Source: Conexibacter sp.
GTDB lineage: Bacteria; Actinomycetota; Thermoleophilia; Solirubrobacterales; Solirubrobacteraceae
Assembly (NCBI GenBank): GCA_025964055.1
Contig: JAOPZP010000214.1
Location: 1 to 5,323 of the forward strand
Length of the DNA stretch: 5,323 bases
Direction: 5' to 3'
Positions 1 to 5,285 of this stretch are shown here, one piece after another. The number at the start of each line of letters is the position of its first letter. The stretch's first letter is position 1. The position numbers were made by a program, and so were the translations under genes. A model generated the notes under the pieces. That model had not been told where the DNA came from, ran no database searches, and saw only the letters and a program-made list of their open reading frames with translations.

Positions 1-113
1 TGGTCCAGGTCGCCGCCGAGGATCGCCAGCGGGTCGGCGTCGAGCGCCGTCAGCAGCTCGTCGTCGGTCAGGCCGAGGCGATCCTGGAGCAGGGCGGCGG
101 CGGTGGAGGTCAC
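1..113 (-). CDS. Partial unidentified protein, N-terminus only (runs off left edge)
   Basis: Seen: from a GTG at 113-111 the minus strand reads about 37 codons to the window edge without a stop. The peptide starts MTSTAAALLQDRLGLTDDEL and continues LLTALDADPLAILGGDLD. It is rich in Leu, Asp and Ala, alternates helix-like hydrophobic positions, and has the strong third-position GC bias of a real gene here. There is no clear Shine-Dalgarno sequence before the GTG. The frame is open all the way back to the prs stop codon, so the exact start is uncertain. The gene follows prs in the same direction, about 105 nt downstream, and could be co-transcribed with it. Inference: the short helical 'LGLTDDELLTALD' segment resembles small helix-turn-helix or Xre/MbcA/ParS-like proteins, but too little is visible to assign a function. 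Confidence 0.55.
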   Translation of the reverse strand, partial: MTSTAAALLQDRLGLTDDELLTALDADPLAILGGDLD

Positions 114-130
114 GGGCGCCGCCGGCGGCC

Positions 131-156
131 CATCAGAACAGCTGGTTCTCTCCGCC
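131..156. repeat. Duplicated 3' end of prs, downstream copy
   Basis: This 26-bp stretch matches 217-242 at 25 of 26 positions; the only difference is C at 139 against G at 225. On the minus strand it spells the last codons of prs again (GGENQLF then TGA). It lies 86 bp beyond the real end of the gene and in a different frame, so it is not translated as part of prs. It looks like a relic of a local duplication or insertion at the gene end. Confidence 0.9.
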
Positions 157-167
157 CGCAGCGGAGA
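149..167. other. Perfect 7-bp inverted repeat in the prs 3' spacer
   Basis: TCTCCGC at 149-155 and GCGGAGA at 161-167 are perfect reverse complements with a 5-nt loop. The same arms recur at 191-197 (GCGGAGA) and 235-241 (TCTCCGC), so the RNA leaving prs could form either of two nested or alternative hairpins. No U-tract follows on the minus strand, so a standard intrinsic terminator is not supported. Confidence 0.6.
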
Positions 168-218
168 TGCCGGGAACGCGACGCAGCACAGCGGAGATGC
201 CGGGAGCGCGACGCAGCA
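159..218. repeat. Tandem repeat, two 30-bp units
   Basis: Units at 159-188 and 189-218 are identical except for one base (A at 176, G at 206). Each starts CAGCGGAGATGCCGGGA and ends CGCGACGCAGCA. The array lies between the prs stop codon and the downstream gene and is bracketed by the two copies of the prs end. The last two bases overlap the in-gene copy at 217-218. The 30-bp period keeps frame on the minus strand, where the unit would read CCVALPASPL then CCVAFPASPL, but I see no sign that it is translated. Confidence 0.93.
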
Positions 219-242
219 TCAGAAGAGCTGGTTCTCTCCGCC
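217..242. repeat. Duplicated 3' end of prs, in-gene copy
   Basis: This is the copy of the 26-bp repeat that forms the functional end of prs: it encodes GGENQLF plus the TGA stop on the minus strand. Its partner is at 131-156. The two copies bracket the tandem 30-bp units at 159-218. Confidence 0.9.
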
Positions 243-1295
243 GAAGACCTCCGACACCGAGTCGTCGGTGAAGATGCGGCGGATCGAGTCGGTGAGCAGG
301 TCGGCGCAGGAGAGGACCTGGATGTTGTCCGGCGCGCCGGGGCGCAGCGGGATCGTGTCGGTGACGACGATCTTCTCGAAGCCCGCGGCCTCCAGGTTCT
401 CATAGGCGTCGCCCGAGAAGACCGGGTGCGTCGCGGCGGCGAAGACGCGCGAGGCGCCCTCGTCACGCACGGTGTGGGCCGCGGCCTTCAGCGTTCCCGC
501 CGTGTCGATCATGTCGTCGACGATGATCGCGGTCTTGTCCTTGACGTCACCGATGACGTAGCCGATCTCGGCGACCTGCTGGGCCGGGCGCTCCTTGTCG
601 AGGATCGCCAGCTCGGCGCCGATCTTGCTCGCGAACTTCTTGTTCAACTTCACGCGGCCGGCGTCCGGCGCGACGACGACGAGGTCGTTGAGCTGCATGT
701 CGTCGAAGTGCTGCGTGAGCATCATCAGCGCGGTCATGTGGTCGACCGGGATGTTGAAGAACCCCTGGACCTGGCCGGCGTGGAGGTCCATCGTCAGGAC
801 GCGGTCGGCGCCGGCGGCCTCGATCATGCGGGCGACCAGGCGCGCGCTGATCGGCTCGCGCGGCGCGGACTTCTTGTCCTGGCGGCTGTAGCCGTACCAC
901 GGCGTCACGGCGATCACGCGGTGGGCCGACGCGCCGATCGCGGCGTCGATCATCACCAGCAGCTCCATCAGCGCGTCGTTGGTGCTGATGCCCGTCTCCG
1001 GGTTGCCGCACATCGGCTGGATGAGGAAGACGTCGGCGCCGCGGATCGACTCCTCGTAGCGGCAGTAGACCTCGCCGCTCTTGAACGTCTTGAGGGTGAT
1101 CGGCCCGAGGTCGACCCCGAGCTTGGAGCCGATCTTGGCCGCGAGCTCGGGATTGGCGCGCCCCGAGAACAGCATCAGCCGCTTGTCGTAGTCGATCGGG
1201 AGGCTCGTGGCCACCGGCATCGTCCTCGTGGTGCTCACGTCGCCATCCATCGTAATGGTCTTGGCCGACGCCCCGAGGGGCAGCTGGGTGATCAC
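219..1295 (-). CDS. prs: Ribose-phosphate pyrophosphokinase (PRPP synthetase, class I)
   Basis: Transfers pyrophosphate from ATP to ribose 5-phosphate, giving PRPP for purine, pyrimidine, His, Trp and NAD synthesis; cytosolic and Mg-dependent, known from the family to form hexamers. Seen: 358 aa with the family landmarks in order. YSRQDKK (about 136-142) is the ATP-binding segment, DLHAGQVQGFF (170-180) includes the metal-binding His, LDKERP (232-237) carries the catalytic-loop Lys and Arg, and VDDMIDTAGT (259-268) is the ribose-phosphate-binding loop. Family proteins are usually about 310-330 aa; the extra length is an N-terminal extension before YDKRLMLFSGR (36-46) and a short GGENQLF tail. 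The GTG at 1295 is preferred because GGAAGGA (1304-1310) lies 8 nt upstream. GTG at 1238 and ATG at 1220 would give more usual lengths but have weaker ribosome sites. The gene starts 16 nt after the glmU stop, so the two are very likely co-transcribed. Its 3' end is duplicated downstream. Confidence 0.97.
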   Translation of the reverse strand: MITQLPLGASAKTITMDGDVSTTRTMPVATSLPIDYDKRLMLFSGRANPELAAKIGSKLGVDLGPITLKTFKSGEVYCRYEESIRGADVFLIQPMCGNPETGISTNDALMELLVMIDAAIGASAHRVIAVTPWYGYSRQDKKSAPREPISARLVARMIEAAGADRVLTMDLHAGQVQGFFNIPVDHMTALMMLTQHFDDMQLNDLVVVAPDAGRVKLNKKFASKIGAELAILDKERPAQQVAEIGYVIGDVKDKTAIIVDDMIDTAGTLKAAAHTVRDEGASRVFAAATHPVFSGDAYENLEAAGFEKIVVTDTIPLRPGAPDNIQVLSCADLLTDSIRRIFTDDSVSEVFGGENQLF

Positions 1296-1303
1296 CTGGA
1301 CGG

Positions 1304-1310
1304 TCCTTCC
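1304..1310 (-). promoter_or_regulatory. Ribosome binding site of prs
   Basis: GGAAGGA on the minus strand, 8 nt before the GTG at 1295, inside the 16-nt glmU-prs gap. It decides the start codon and is the clearest Shine-Dalgarno sequence in the window, as expected for a downstream operon gene. Confidence 0.75.
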
Positions 1311-1311
1311 A

Positions 1312-2682
1312 TCATTCGCGGTCCGCGTAGCCCTCGATGTTGTGCTGACGCGCCCGCGCGATGGCGAGCGCGCGATCCGGCACGTCGGACACGACGACCG
1401 ATCCCGCGGCAGTGTAGGCGCCGTCGCCGAGCGACACCGGTGCGACCAGCGTGGTGTCGACGCTCGTCCGCACGTCGGCGCCGATCGTCGTGCGCGACTT
1501 GGTCTTGGTCTTGCCGTTGTAGTTGGCCGTGATGGTCGACGCGCCGAGGTTCGTGTTGGGCCCGACGTCGGCGTCGCCGAGGTAGGAGAGGTGAGGCACC
1601 TTCGTGCCCTCGCCGACGTCGGAGTTCTTGATCTCCACGAACGTCCCGGCCTTGGCGCCCTCGCGCAGCAGCGTGCCGGGGCGCAGGTAGGCGAACGGCC
1701 CGACCGTGACGCCGGCGCGCAGCTCCGCCTCCTGGACGTAGGAGTGGCGGACCGTCGTGGCGTCGCCCACGATGGTGTCGATGATCGTGGTGTCGGGGCC
1801 GAGGTGGGCGCCGGCGCCGACGGTCGTCGCCCCGCGCAGGTAGGTCGACGGCTCGATGACGGTGTCCTGGCCGATCGTGATGCCGGCGTCGACGAGCGTG
1901 GAGCCGGGGTCGACGATCGTCACGCCGGCGCGCATGTGCTCCTCGAGGATGCGGCGCTGGGCGATGGCGCGGACGTCGGCGAGCGCGACGCGATCGTTGA
2001 CGCCGAGCACGAGCGCGGGGTCGTCGACGACGTGGGCGGCGACGGTGGCGCCCTGCGCGCGCAGCAGGGTGAGGACCTCGGGGAGGTAGCGCTCGCCCTG
2101 GGCGTTGTCGGTGCCGACGCGCGGCAGCGCGTCGGCCAGCGCCGCGTGGTCGAAGCAGAAGATGCCGGTGTTGACCTCGCGGATGCGGAGCTGCTCGGGC
2201 GTGGCGTCGCCGGTGGCCTTGGTCTCGACGACGCGCTCGACGTTGCCGTCGGCGTCGCGCACGACGCGCCCGTAGCCGGTGGCGTCGTCGAGCATGGTGG
2301 TGGCCATCGTCGCGGCGGCGCCGGCGACGGCGTGCGCGGCGACGAGCTGGGCGATGGCCTCGGCCGAGATGAGCGGGACGTCGCCGGAGAGGACGACGAC
2401 CGGTGCCCCGGGCGCGACGTCGGCGAGCGCGGCGAGCACCGCGCCGCCGGTCCCGTCGGCGACGGGCTGCACCGCGGTCCGGGTGCCCTCGGGCAGCGCG
2501 GCGGCGAGCTCGACGCCGGGCGAGCTGACGACCACGACCCGCCCCGCACCCGCCTCGATCGCGGCCAGCACGGGCCAGGCGACCATCGGCCGCCCGCACA
2601 GCTCATGCAGCACCTTCGGCAACGCGGAGCGCATCCGCGTGCCCTGTCCGGCGGCCATGACGACAGCGGTGAAGGAGGTCAC
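1312..2682 (-). CDS. glmU: Bifunctional GlmU: GlcNAc-1-P uridyltransferase / GlcN-1-P acetyltransferase
   Basis: Acetylates glucosamine 1-phosphate with acetyl-CoA, then couples the product to UTP, giving UDP-GlcNAc for peptidoglycan and other envelope polymers. Seen: 456 aa, the same length as E. coli GlmU. N-terminal uridyltransferase: MAAGQGTRM (9-17), LPKVLH (21-26), QPVADGTGGA (72-81), GDVPL (100-104, metal-binding Asp101), NTGIF (171-175) and LGVNDR (226-231, Asn229). From about 252 to 440 follows a left-handed beta-helix of hexapeptide repeats with acetyltransferase residues: R334 in LRPGT, K352 in EIKNSD, H364 in VPHLSYLGD (catalytic base position) and ANYNG (386-390). The GTG at 2682 is chosen because residues 2-8 are needed before the nucleotide-binding loop; an internal ATG at 2658 would cut them off. 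No Shine-Dalgarno sequence precedes it, but TAGCCT lies 7 nt upstream, which fits a leaderless start. It heads the glmU-prs unit, 34 nt after tRNA-Gln. Confidence 0.97.
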   Translation of the reverse strand: MTSFTAVVMAAGQGTRMRSALPKVLHELCGRPMVAWPVLAAIEAGAGRVVVVSSPGVELAAALPEGTRTAVQPVADGTGGAVLAALADVAPGAPVVVLSGDVPLISAEAIAQLVAAHAVAGAAATMATTMLDDATGYGRVVRDADGNVERVVETKATGDATPEQLRIREVNTGIFCFDHAALADALPRVGTDNAQGERYLPEVLTLLRAQGATVAAHVVDDPALVLGVNDRVALADVRAIAQRRILEEHMRAGVTIVDPGSTLVDAGITIGQDTVIEPSTYLRGATTVGAGAHLGPDTTIIDTIVGDATTVRHSYVQEAELRAGVTVGPFAYLRPGTLLREGAKAGTFVEIKNSDVGEGTKVPHLSYLGDADVGPNTNLGASTITANYNGKTKTKSRTTIGADVRTSVDTTLVAPVSLGDGAYTAAGSVVVSDVPDRALAIARARQHNIEGYADRE

Positions 2683-2689
2683 GGGGGGA

Positions 2690-2695
2690 AGGCTA
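2690..2695 (-). promoter_or_regulatory. Putative -10 element of glmU (leaderless start)
   Basis: TAGCCT (TANNNT pattern) on the minus strand ends 7 nt before the glmU GTG, which would put the transcription start at the start codon. No convincing -35 is visible: the expected place falls at about 2713-2718, at the 3' edge of tRNA-Gln. Processing from a tRNA-Gln-glmU transcript is the alternative. Confidence 0.45.
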
Positions 2696-2716
2696 GAGGC
2701 ACGTCGCCGATCACGA

Positions 2717-2788
2717 CTGGGGGGCTCGGATTCGAACCGAGACTGCACGGCGCCAAAGGCCGGCGGGCTGCCGTTACCCCACCCCCCA
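2717..2788 (-). tRNA. tRNA-Gln, anticodon TTG
   Basis: 72 nt that fold as a cloverleaf. The acceptor TGGGGGG pairs with CCCCCCA at all 7 bp and the discriminator is G. The D-stem is GGGT/GCCC (last pair T-G) with GG in the loop. The anticodon stem CCGGC/GCCGT encloses the loop CTTTGGC with anticodon TTG. The variable loop is GCAGT, and the T-arm is CTCGG-TTCGAAT-CCGAG. TTG reads CAA, and by wobble CAG. The U1-A72 pair and G73 discriminator agree with bacterial tRNA-Gln identity. Oddities: the outermost anticodon-stem pair (27-43) is a C-U mismatch, and the 3' CCA is not encoded (TCG follows), so CCA must be added afterwards. It sits just upstream of glmU on the same strand. Confidence 0.96.
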
Positions 2789-2837
2789 TTGGGCGTGTCC
2801 GGCGCCAAGTTTGCCAGGTCGGCGATCCGTCCGAATA

Positions 2838-2851
2838 CGAACGTATGTTCG
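2838..2851. promoter_or_regulatory. Putative LexA (SOS) operator upstream of the HNH gene
   Basis: CGAACGTATGTTCG is a near-perfect dyad: CGAAC and GTTCG are exact reverse complements around four bases. It agrees with the Gram-positive/actinobacterial LexA box, known as roughly CGAAC-N4-GTTCG. It overlaps the putative -10 (2844-2849) and ends 5 nt before the ATG of the HNH gene, which is where a repressor would block transcription. It also lies 50 nt upstream of tRNA-Gln on the other strand, so an effect there cannot be excluded. LexA itself is not in the window. Confidence 0.7.
2844..2849 (+). promoter_or_regulatory. Putative -10 element of the HNH gene
   Basis: TATGTT fits TANNNT and lies 7 nt before the ATG at 2857, placing the transcription start at the start codon. 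No good -35 hexamer is seen 16-19 nt upstream. It lies entirely inside the LexA-like dyad. Confidence 0.45.
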
Positions 2852-2856
2852 GGGCT

Positions 2857-3603
2857 ATGGCGAAGTTCACCGAAGACGAGGCACGGGCGGCCATCGCCGC
2901 AGCGCTGTGCTGGGCCGATGCGCTGCGGGCGCTCGGCCTCCGCTCGGCGGGCGGCAACCACAGGACGCTGCAGCGCTGGGCCGCCACGTGGGAGATCGAC
3001 ACCTCGCACTTCGATGCGAATGCCGTGCGCCGCAGGGCGCTGCGCCCGACGCCGGTCCCGCTGGAAGAGATGCTCGTCGAGCGCTCGCCCTTCGGTCGCC
3101 AGACCGTCAAGCGCCGGCTGCTGGAGGCCGGGCTGAAGCACCCGGTGTGCGAGCTGTGCGGGCAGGAAGAGATCTGGCAGGGCCGCCGGATGTCGATGAT
3201 CCTGGACCACATCAACGGCGTGGCCGACGACCACCGTCTCGAGAACCTCCAGATGGTCTGCCCGAACTGCGCCGCGACGCTGACCACGCACTGCGGGCGG
3301 CAGAACCGCCTCACGCCGTTCGAGCTTCGCTGTCCCACCTGTCGCGTCTCGTTCGAACCACGGAACCCCCGACAGCGGTATTGCTCGCAGACGTGCGCCT
3401 ACCAGCGGCTGCGCGGCGTGCCGCAGATGGAACGCCGGGTCGTCCGCCGTCCGCCGTACGCCCAGCTCGAGCGCGAGATCCACGCGCTGGGCTGGGAGGC
3501 CGTCGGGCGGCGGTACGGCGTGAGCGGGAACGCGGTCCGCAAGTGGGTTGCGCAGTATGAGCGCGAGCGCGAGCGGGAGGCGGAGGGCGATGCCGGCGCG
3601 TGA
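2857..3603 (+). CDS. HNH-nuclease-like protein with HTH modules at both ends, probably SOS-controlled
   Basis: Seen: 248 aa in four modules. Residues about 5-52 form a helical DNA-binding-like segment ending GGNHRTLQRWAATWEIDTSHF-like, with GLRSAGGN at 27-34. Residues about 85-150 are the HNH core: CELC (98-101), LDHING (116-121, general-base candidate His118), LENL (128-131, Asn130) and CPNC (135-138), whose four cysteines should bind a structural zinc. Residues 159-180 form a second zinc knuckle (C159, C162, C176, C180). Residues about 204-235 form a C-terminal helix-turn-helix (AVGRRYGVSGNAVRKWV). The same order is known from phage and bacterial HNH proteins, many uncharacterised. Oddity: the residue after CPNC, usually His or Asn in the HNH motif, is Ala139; His145 is nearby. 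The ATG at 2857 is preferred because the alternative at 2845 lies within the operator-like dyad. There is no Shine-Dalgarno sequence, so it may be leaderless. The C-terminus has a low-complexity ERERERE run. Whether it cuts, nicks or only binds DNA is unknown. Confidence 0.88.
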   Translation: MAKFTEDEARAAIAAALCWADALRALGLRSAGGNHRTLQRWAATWEIDTSHFDANAVRRRALRPTPVPLEEMLVERSPFGRQTVKRRLLEAGLKHPVCELCGQEEIWQGRRMSMILDHINGVADDHRLENLQMVCPNCAATLTTHCGRQNRLTPFELRCPTCRVSFEPRNPRQRYCSQTCAYQRLRGVPQMERRVVRRPPYAQLEREIHALGWEAVGRRYGVSGNAVRKWVAQYEREREREAEGDAGA

Positions 3604-3615
3604 CTCGCGACGGGC

Positions 3616-5085
3616 TCAGTGGCGGCGCGGAGCCAGCAGCGTGATGGAGCGCGCGGGCGTCGAGGCGGTGCCCTTCGCTGCGACGAAGGTCAGCCGGGCC
3701 TTCAACGACGCGCGGCGGCGTAGCAGCTTGAGGCCCTGCCGCGTCAGCTTCACCGTCACGGTGTGGGTGCCCTTGAGCTTGCAGGTCGCCTCGCCGAGCG
3801 TCGTCTTGCCCAGCTTCAACCGCAGTCGGCCGGTACACGCCGTGGCGCCGGCGCAGGTCAACTTGAGCCGCACCGCGGCGGTCGCCGAGGCGCGCACACG
3901 GTGGGGCGTGCGGAACGTCAGCTTGGCCGGCGGGGCCGGCTTCGCGACCCCCGGCGGGACTGGAGCGGGATCGAGGTCGCTCTCGCAGGCGCTCAGGCGA
4001 TCGCCGAGGTCGTGGCTGACGCTGTCGACACCGTCGCCGCAGTCGATCGTGTCGGCGGCTCCCTGTTTGGCCTTCACCGTGTCGGCGCCGGCGCCCGCAC
4101 GGATGTCGTCGCCCGGCGCGCCTGGGAAGCCAGAGATGAGCGTGACCGCGTCGTCGCCGTCCCCGCCGTCGAGCGTCGCGCCGTGCGACGTGCCGAGCAT
4201 GGTGTCGTTGCCCGCGTCGCCGAAGAACGTGGCCGCGCCGCCCGCGCAGACGTCCGAGCACTCGTTGAGCCGGTCGTCGCCGTCGCCGCCGTGGACGACC
4301 GCACCCGCCCCGGTGGCCCCCAGGTCATCGGCACCGGGACCGCCATCGACCTGCGACGGCTCGGTGTAGGACACGCCGTCGATCGTGTCGTTGCCGTCGC
4401 CTCCCGTGCCCTGTTGCACGAAGATGAGCTGGTCGTCACCGGGCCCGCCGTCGGCGCCGATCGACGACTGGATGCTGTCGTTGCCCGCCCCGCCGCGGGC
4501 GTCGGCGCCCCACTCGAGCCGGTCGTCGCCTTCGCCCCCGATGAGGGTGCCGACGTGCTGCAGCTCGGTCCCGGTCACGTGGTCGTCGCCCGCCCCGCCG
4601 TCGGCGGTCCCGCCCTTGCCCACCATCAGGCTGTCGCGTCCGTCGCCGCCGTGCAGCACGTCCGGTTGGCCGGGCGTGCCCTGGGCGAAGACGGACACGG
4701 CCACGCCGGCCGCGACGTCGAGCGTCATCGGCCTCGGGACCCCACCGGTCGGCGTGGCGAGCACGAACGGCCTTCGCAGGACGAGCGAGTTCAGCGGGCA
4801 GTGCACGGAGGTGGCGGTGTCCTGCACACATGGCGCGCCCACGACGAGCGCGACGGCCGTCGGGGCCGAGACGACCAGATCCGTCGCGCTCTCGCTCAGC
4901 GAGACGTGCGGTGCCTCGGTCGCGTCGGCGGTGTACGTCAGCAGCGTCACGCCGGTCGGCAGCTCGTGCGAGGCCGGAGCAGTCGCGGGCTCCAACCGGC
5001 TGGTGGCCTGTGCCGTGCCCGCTGCGAAGAGCGCCAGCGCGCATGCAGCGACCAGAGCGGTGAGCGACCCAGATCGAAGAGGCAC
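3616..5085 (-). CDS. Secreted RTX-like (GGxGxD) repeat protein with C-terminal beta domain
   Basis: Seen: 489 aa. Residues 1-27 form a Sec-type signal peptide (basic Arg4, hydrophobic 8-22, cleavage motif AQA before Thr28). Residues about 28-140 are a Thr/Val/Ala-rich region with C86 and C96, likely a disulfide. Residues about 146-356 hold 13 GGxGxD-like motifs, for example GGDGRDSL, GGAGDDHV, GGEGDDRL, GGDGNDTI and GGDGDDRL. Such motifs bind calcium in haemolysin-type beta-rolls. Then follow DCGDGVDSV with C349 and C367, a Pro/Ala linker (372-387), and a C-terminal Lys/Arg-rich beta-strand region (388-489) with C411, C417 and C435. That last region resembles an end domain I recall from many Thermoleophilia exported proteins. 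No enzyme motif is visible, so the role is structural, adhesive or unknown. The GTG at 5085 sits directly before the signal peptide; AGGG lies 7 nt upstream and a promoter-like -10 6 nt upstream. VAAC at 12-15 could be a lipobox but is too early in the signal to be convincing. It converges with the HNH gene across 12 nt. Confidence 0.88.
   Translation of the reverse strand: MPLRSGSLTALVAACALALFAAGTAQATSRLEPATAPASHELPTGVTLLTYTADATEAPHVSLSESATDLVVSAPTAVALVVGAPCVQDTATSVHCPLNSLVLRRPFVLATPTGGVPRPMTLDVAAGVAVSVFAQGTPGQPDVLHGGDGRDSLMVGKGGTADGGAGDDHVTGTELQHVGTLIGGEGDDRLEWGADARGGAGNDSIQSSIGADGGPGDDQLIFVQQGTGGDGNDTIDGVSYTEPSQVDGGPGADDLGATGAGAVVHGGDGDDRLNECSDVCAGGAATFFGDAGNDTMLGTSHGATLDGGDGDDAVTLISGFPGAPGDDIRAGAGADTVKAKQGAADTIDCGDGVDSVSHDLGDRLSACESDLDPAPVPPGVAKPAPPAKLTFRTPHRVRASATAAVRLKLTCAGATACTGRLRLKLGKTTLGEATCKLKGTHTVTVKLTRQGLKLLRRRASLKARLTFVAAKGTASTPARSITLLAPRRH
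4018..4650 (-). repeat. Coding repeat block: 13 GGxGxD-type motifs
   Basis: Motifs start at residues 146, 163, 183, 198, 213, 228, 248, 266, 289, 307, 322, 331 and 350 of the secreted protein. The usual step is 15-20 residues rather than the 9 of classical RTX arrays, so most turns keep only one recognisable calcium-type motif and the other is degenerate. In DNA this appears as scattered GTCGTCGCCGTCGCC-like runs on the plus strand. Confidence 0.85.
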
Positions 5086-5091
5086 GCGGGC

Positions 5092-5120
5092 ACCCTAGGG
5101 ATCAGCTCGCCACAAGGCAA
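5092..5120 (-). promoter_or_regulatory. Promoter of the secreted repeat protein
   Basis: On the minus strand, -35 TTGCCT (5115-5120), a 17-bp spacer and -10 TAGGGT (5092-5097), then 6 nt to the GTG at 5085. This is the best promoter by spacing in the window. The expected transcription start falls at or next to the start codon, again suggesting a leaderless or very short-leader mRNA. Confidence 0.55.
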
Positions 5121-5229
5121 GCCGCGTGGCCGCTCGGGCGCCACGGCGCAGTAAGGCCCAGCCTCGCCCCTTGGGCACTCGACGGGCCCCCGCCGCCCAC
5201 GCCCGCCGCCCCCACACTCGTCCTCTGGT

Positions 5230-5248
5230 CCGCCAACGGGCTTGGCGG
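5230..5248. other. Perfect 7-bp inverted repeat in the upstream region
   Basis: CCGCCAA (5230-5236), loop CGGGC, TTGGCGG (5242-5248). It lies between the promoter of the secreted repeat protein and a possible divergent gene start. It could be a regulator site or an RNA hairpin; no T-tract follows on either side. The rest of 5121-5323 is C-rich, with no other clear signal. Confidence 0.5.
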
Positions 5249-5285
5249 CTGCGGCTACCCGTCCGCGCAGCCGATGCACCAACTG

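Noticed and set aside
135..149. AGAAC-AGCTG-GTTCT dyad as a second LexA box
   Set aside because: The spacer is 5 instead of 4 bases, the outer C/G are missing, and it is part of the copied prs coding end, where the in-gene copy has a mismatch.
159..218. Tandem units as a CRISPR array
   Set aside because: There are only two directly adjacent units with no spacers and no cas genes nearby.
1292..2606. Alternative minus-strand frames over glmU
   Set aside because: They are Arg- or Ser/Pro-rich frame shadows, while the glmU frame contains every GlmU motif in order at the expected length.
1207..3603. A very long plus-strand open frame that includes the HNH gene
   Set aside because: Most of it is antisense to prs, glmU and tRNA-Gln. 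Only the part from 2857 has recognisable protein domains; the rest is stop-free because the DNA is GC-rich.
3597..3609. CGCG-TGACT-CGCG hairpin as a terminator between the convergent genes
   Set aside because: The stem is only 4 bp with no T-run on either strand; such dyads are common in GC-rich DNA.
5042..5050. VAAC as a lipobox in the secreted protein
   Set aside because: The cysteine is at residue 15, in the middle of the hydrophobic stretch, while a normal AQA cleavage site lies at 25-27.
3763..5154. Plus-strand open frames opposite the secreted repeat protein
   Set aside because: Their composition (Val/Ala/Arg/Asp) is that of a reverse shadow of GGxGxD repeats. The minus frame has a signal peptide, repeats and an end domain.
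4947..5282. Minus-strand open frame of 111 aa over the upstream region
   Set aside because: It overlaps the signal-peptide region of the secreted protein in another frame, has no domain-like content, and covers the promoter.
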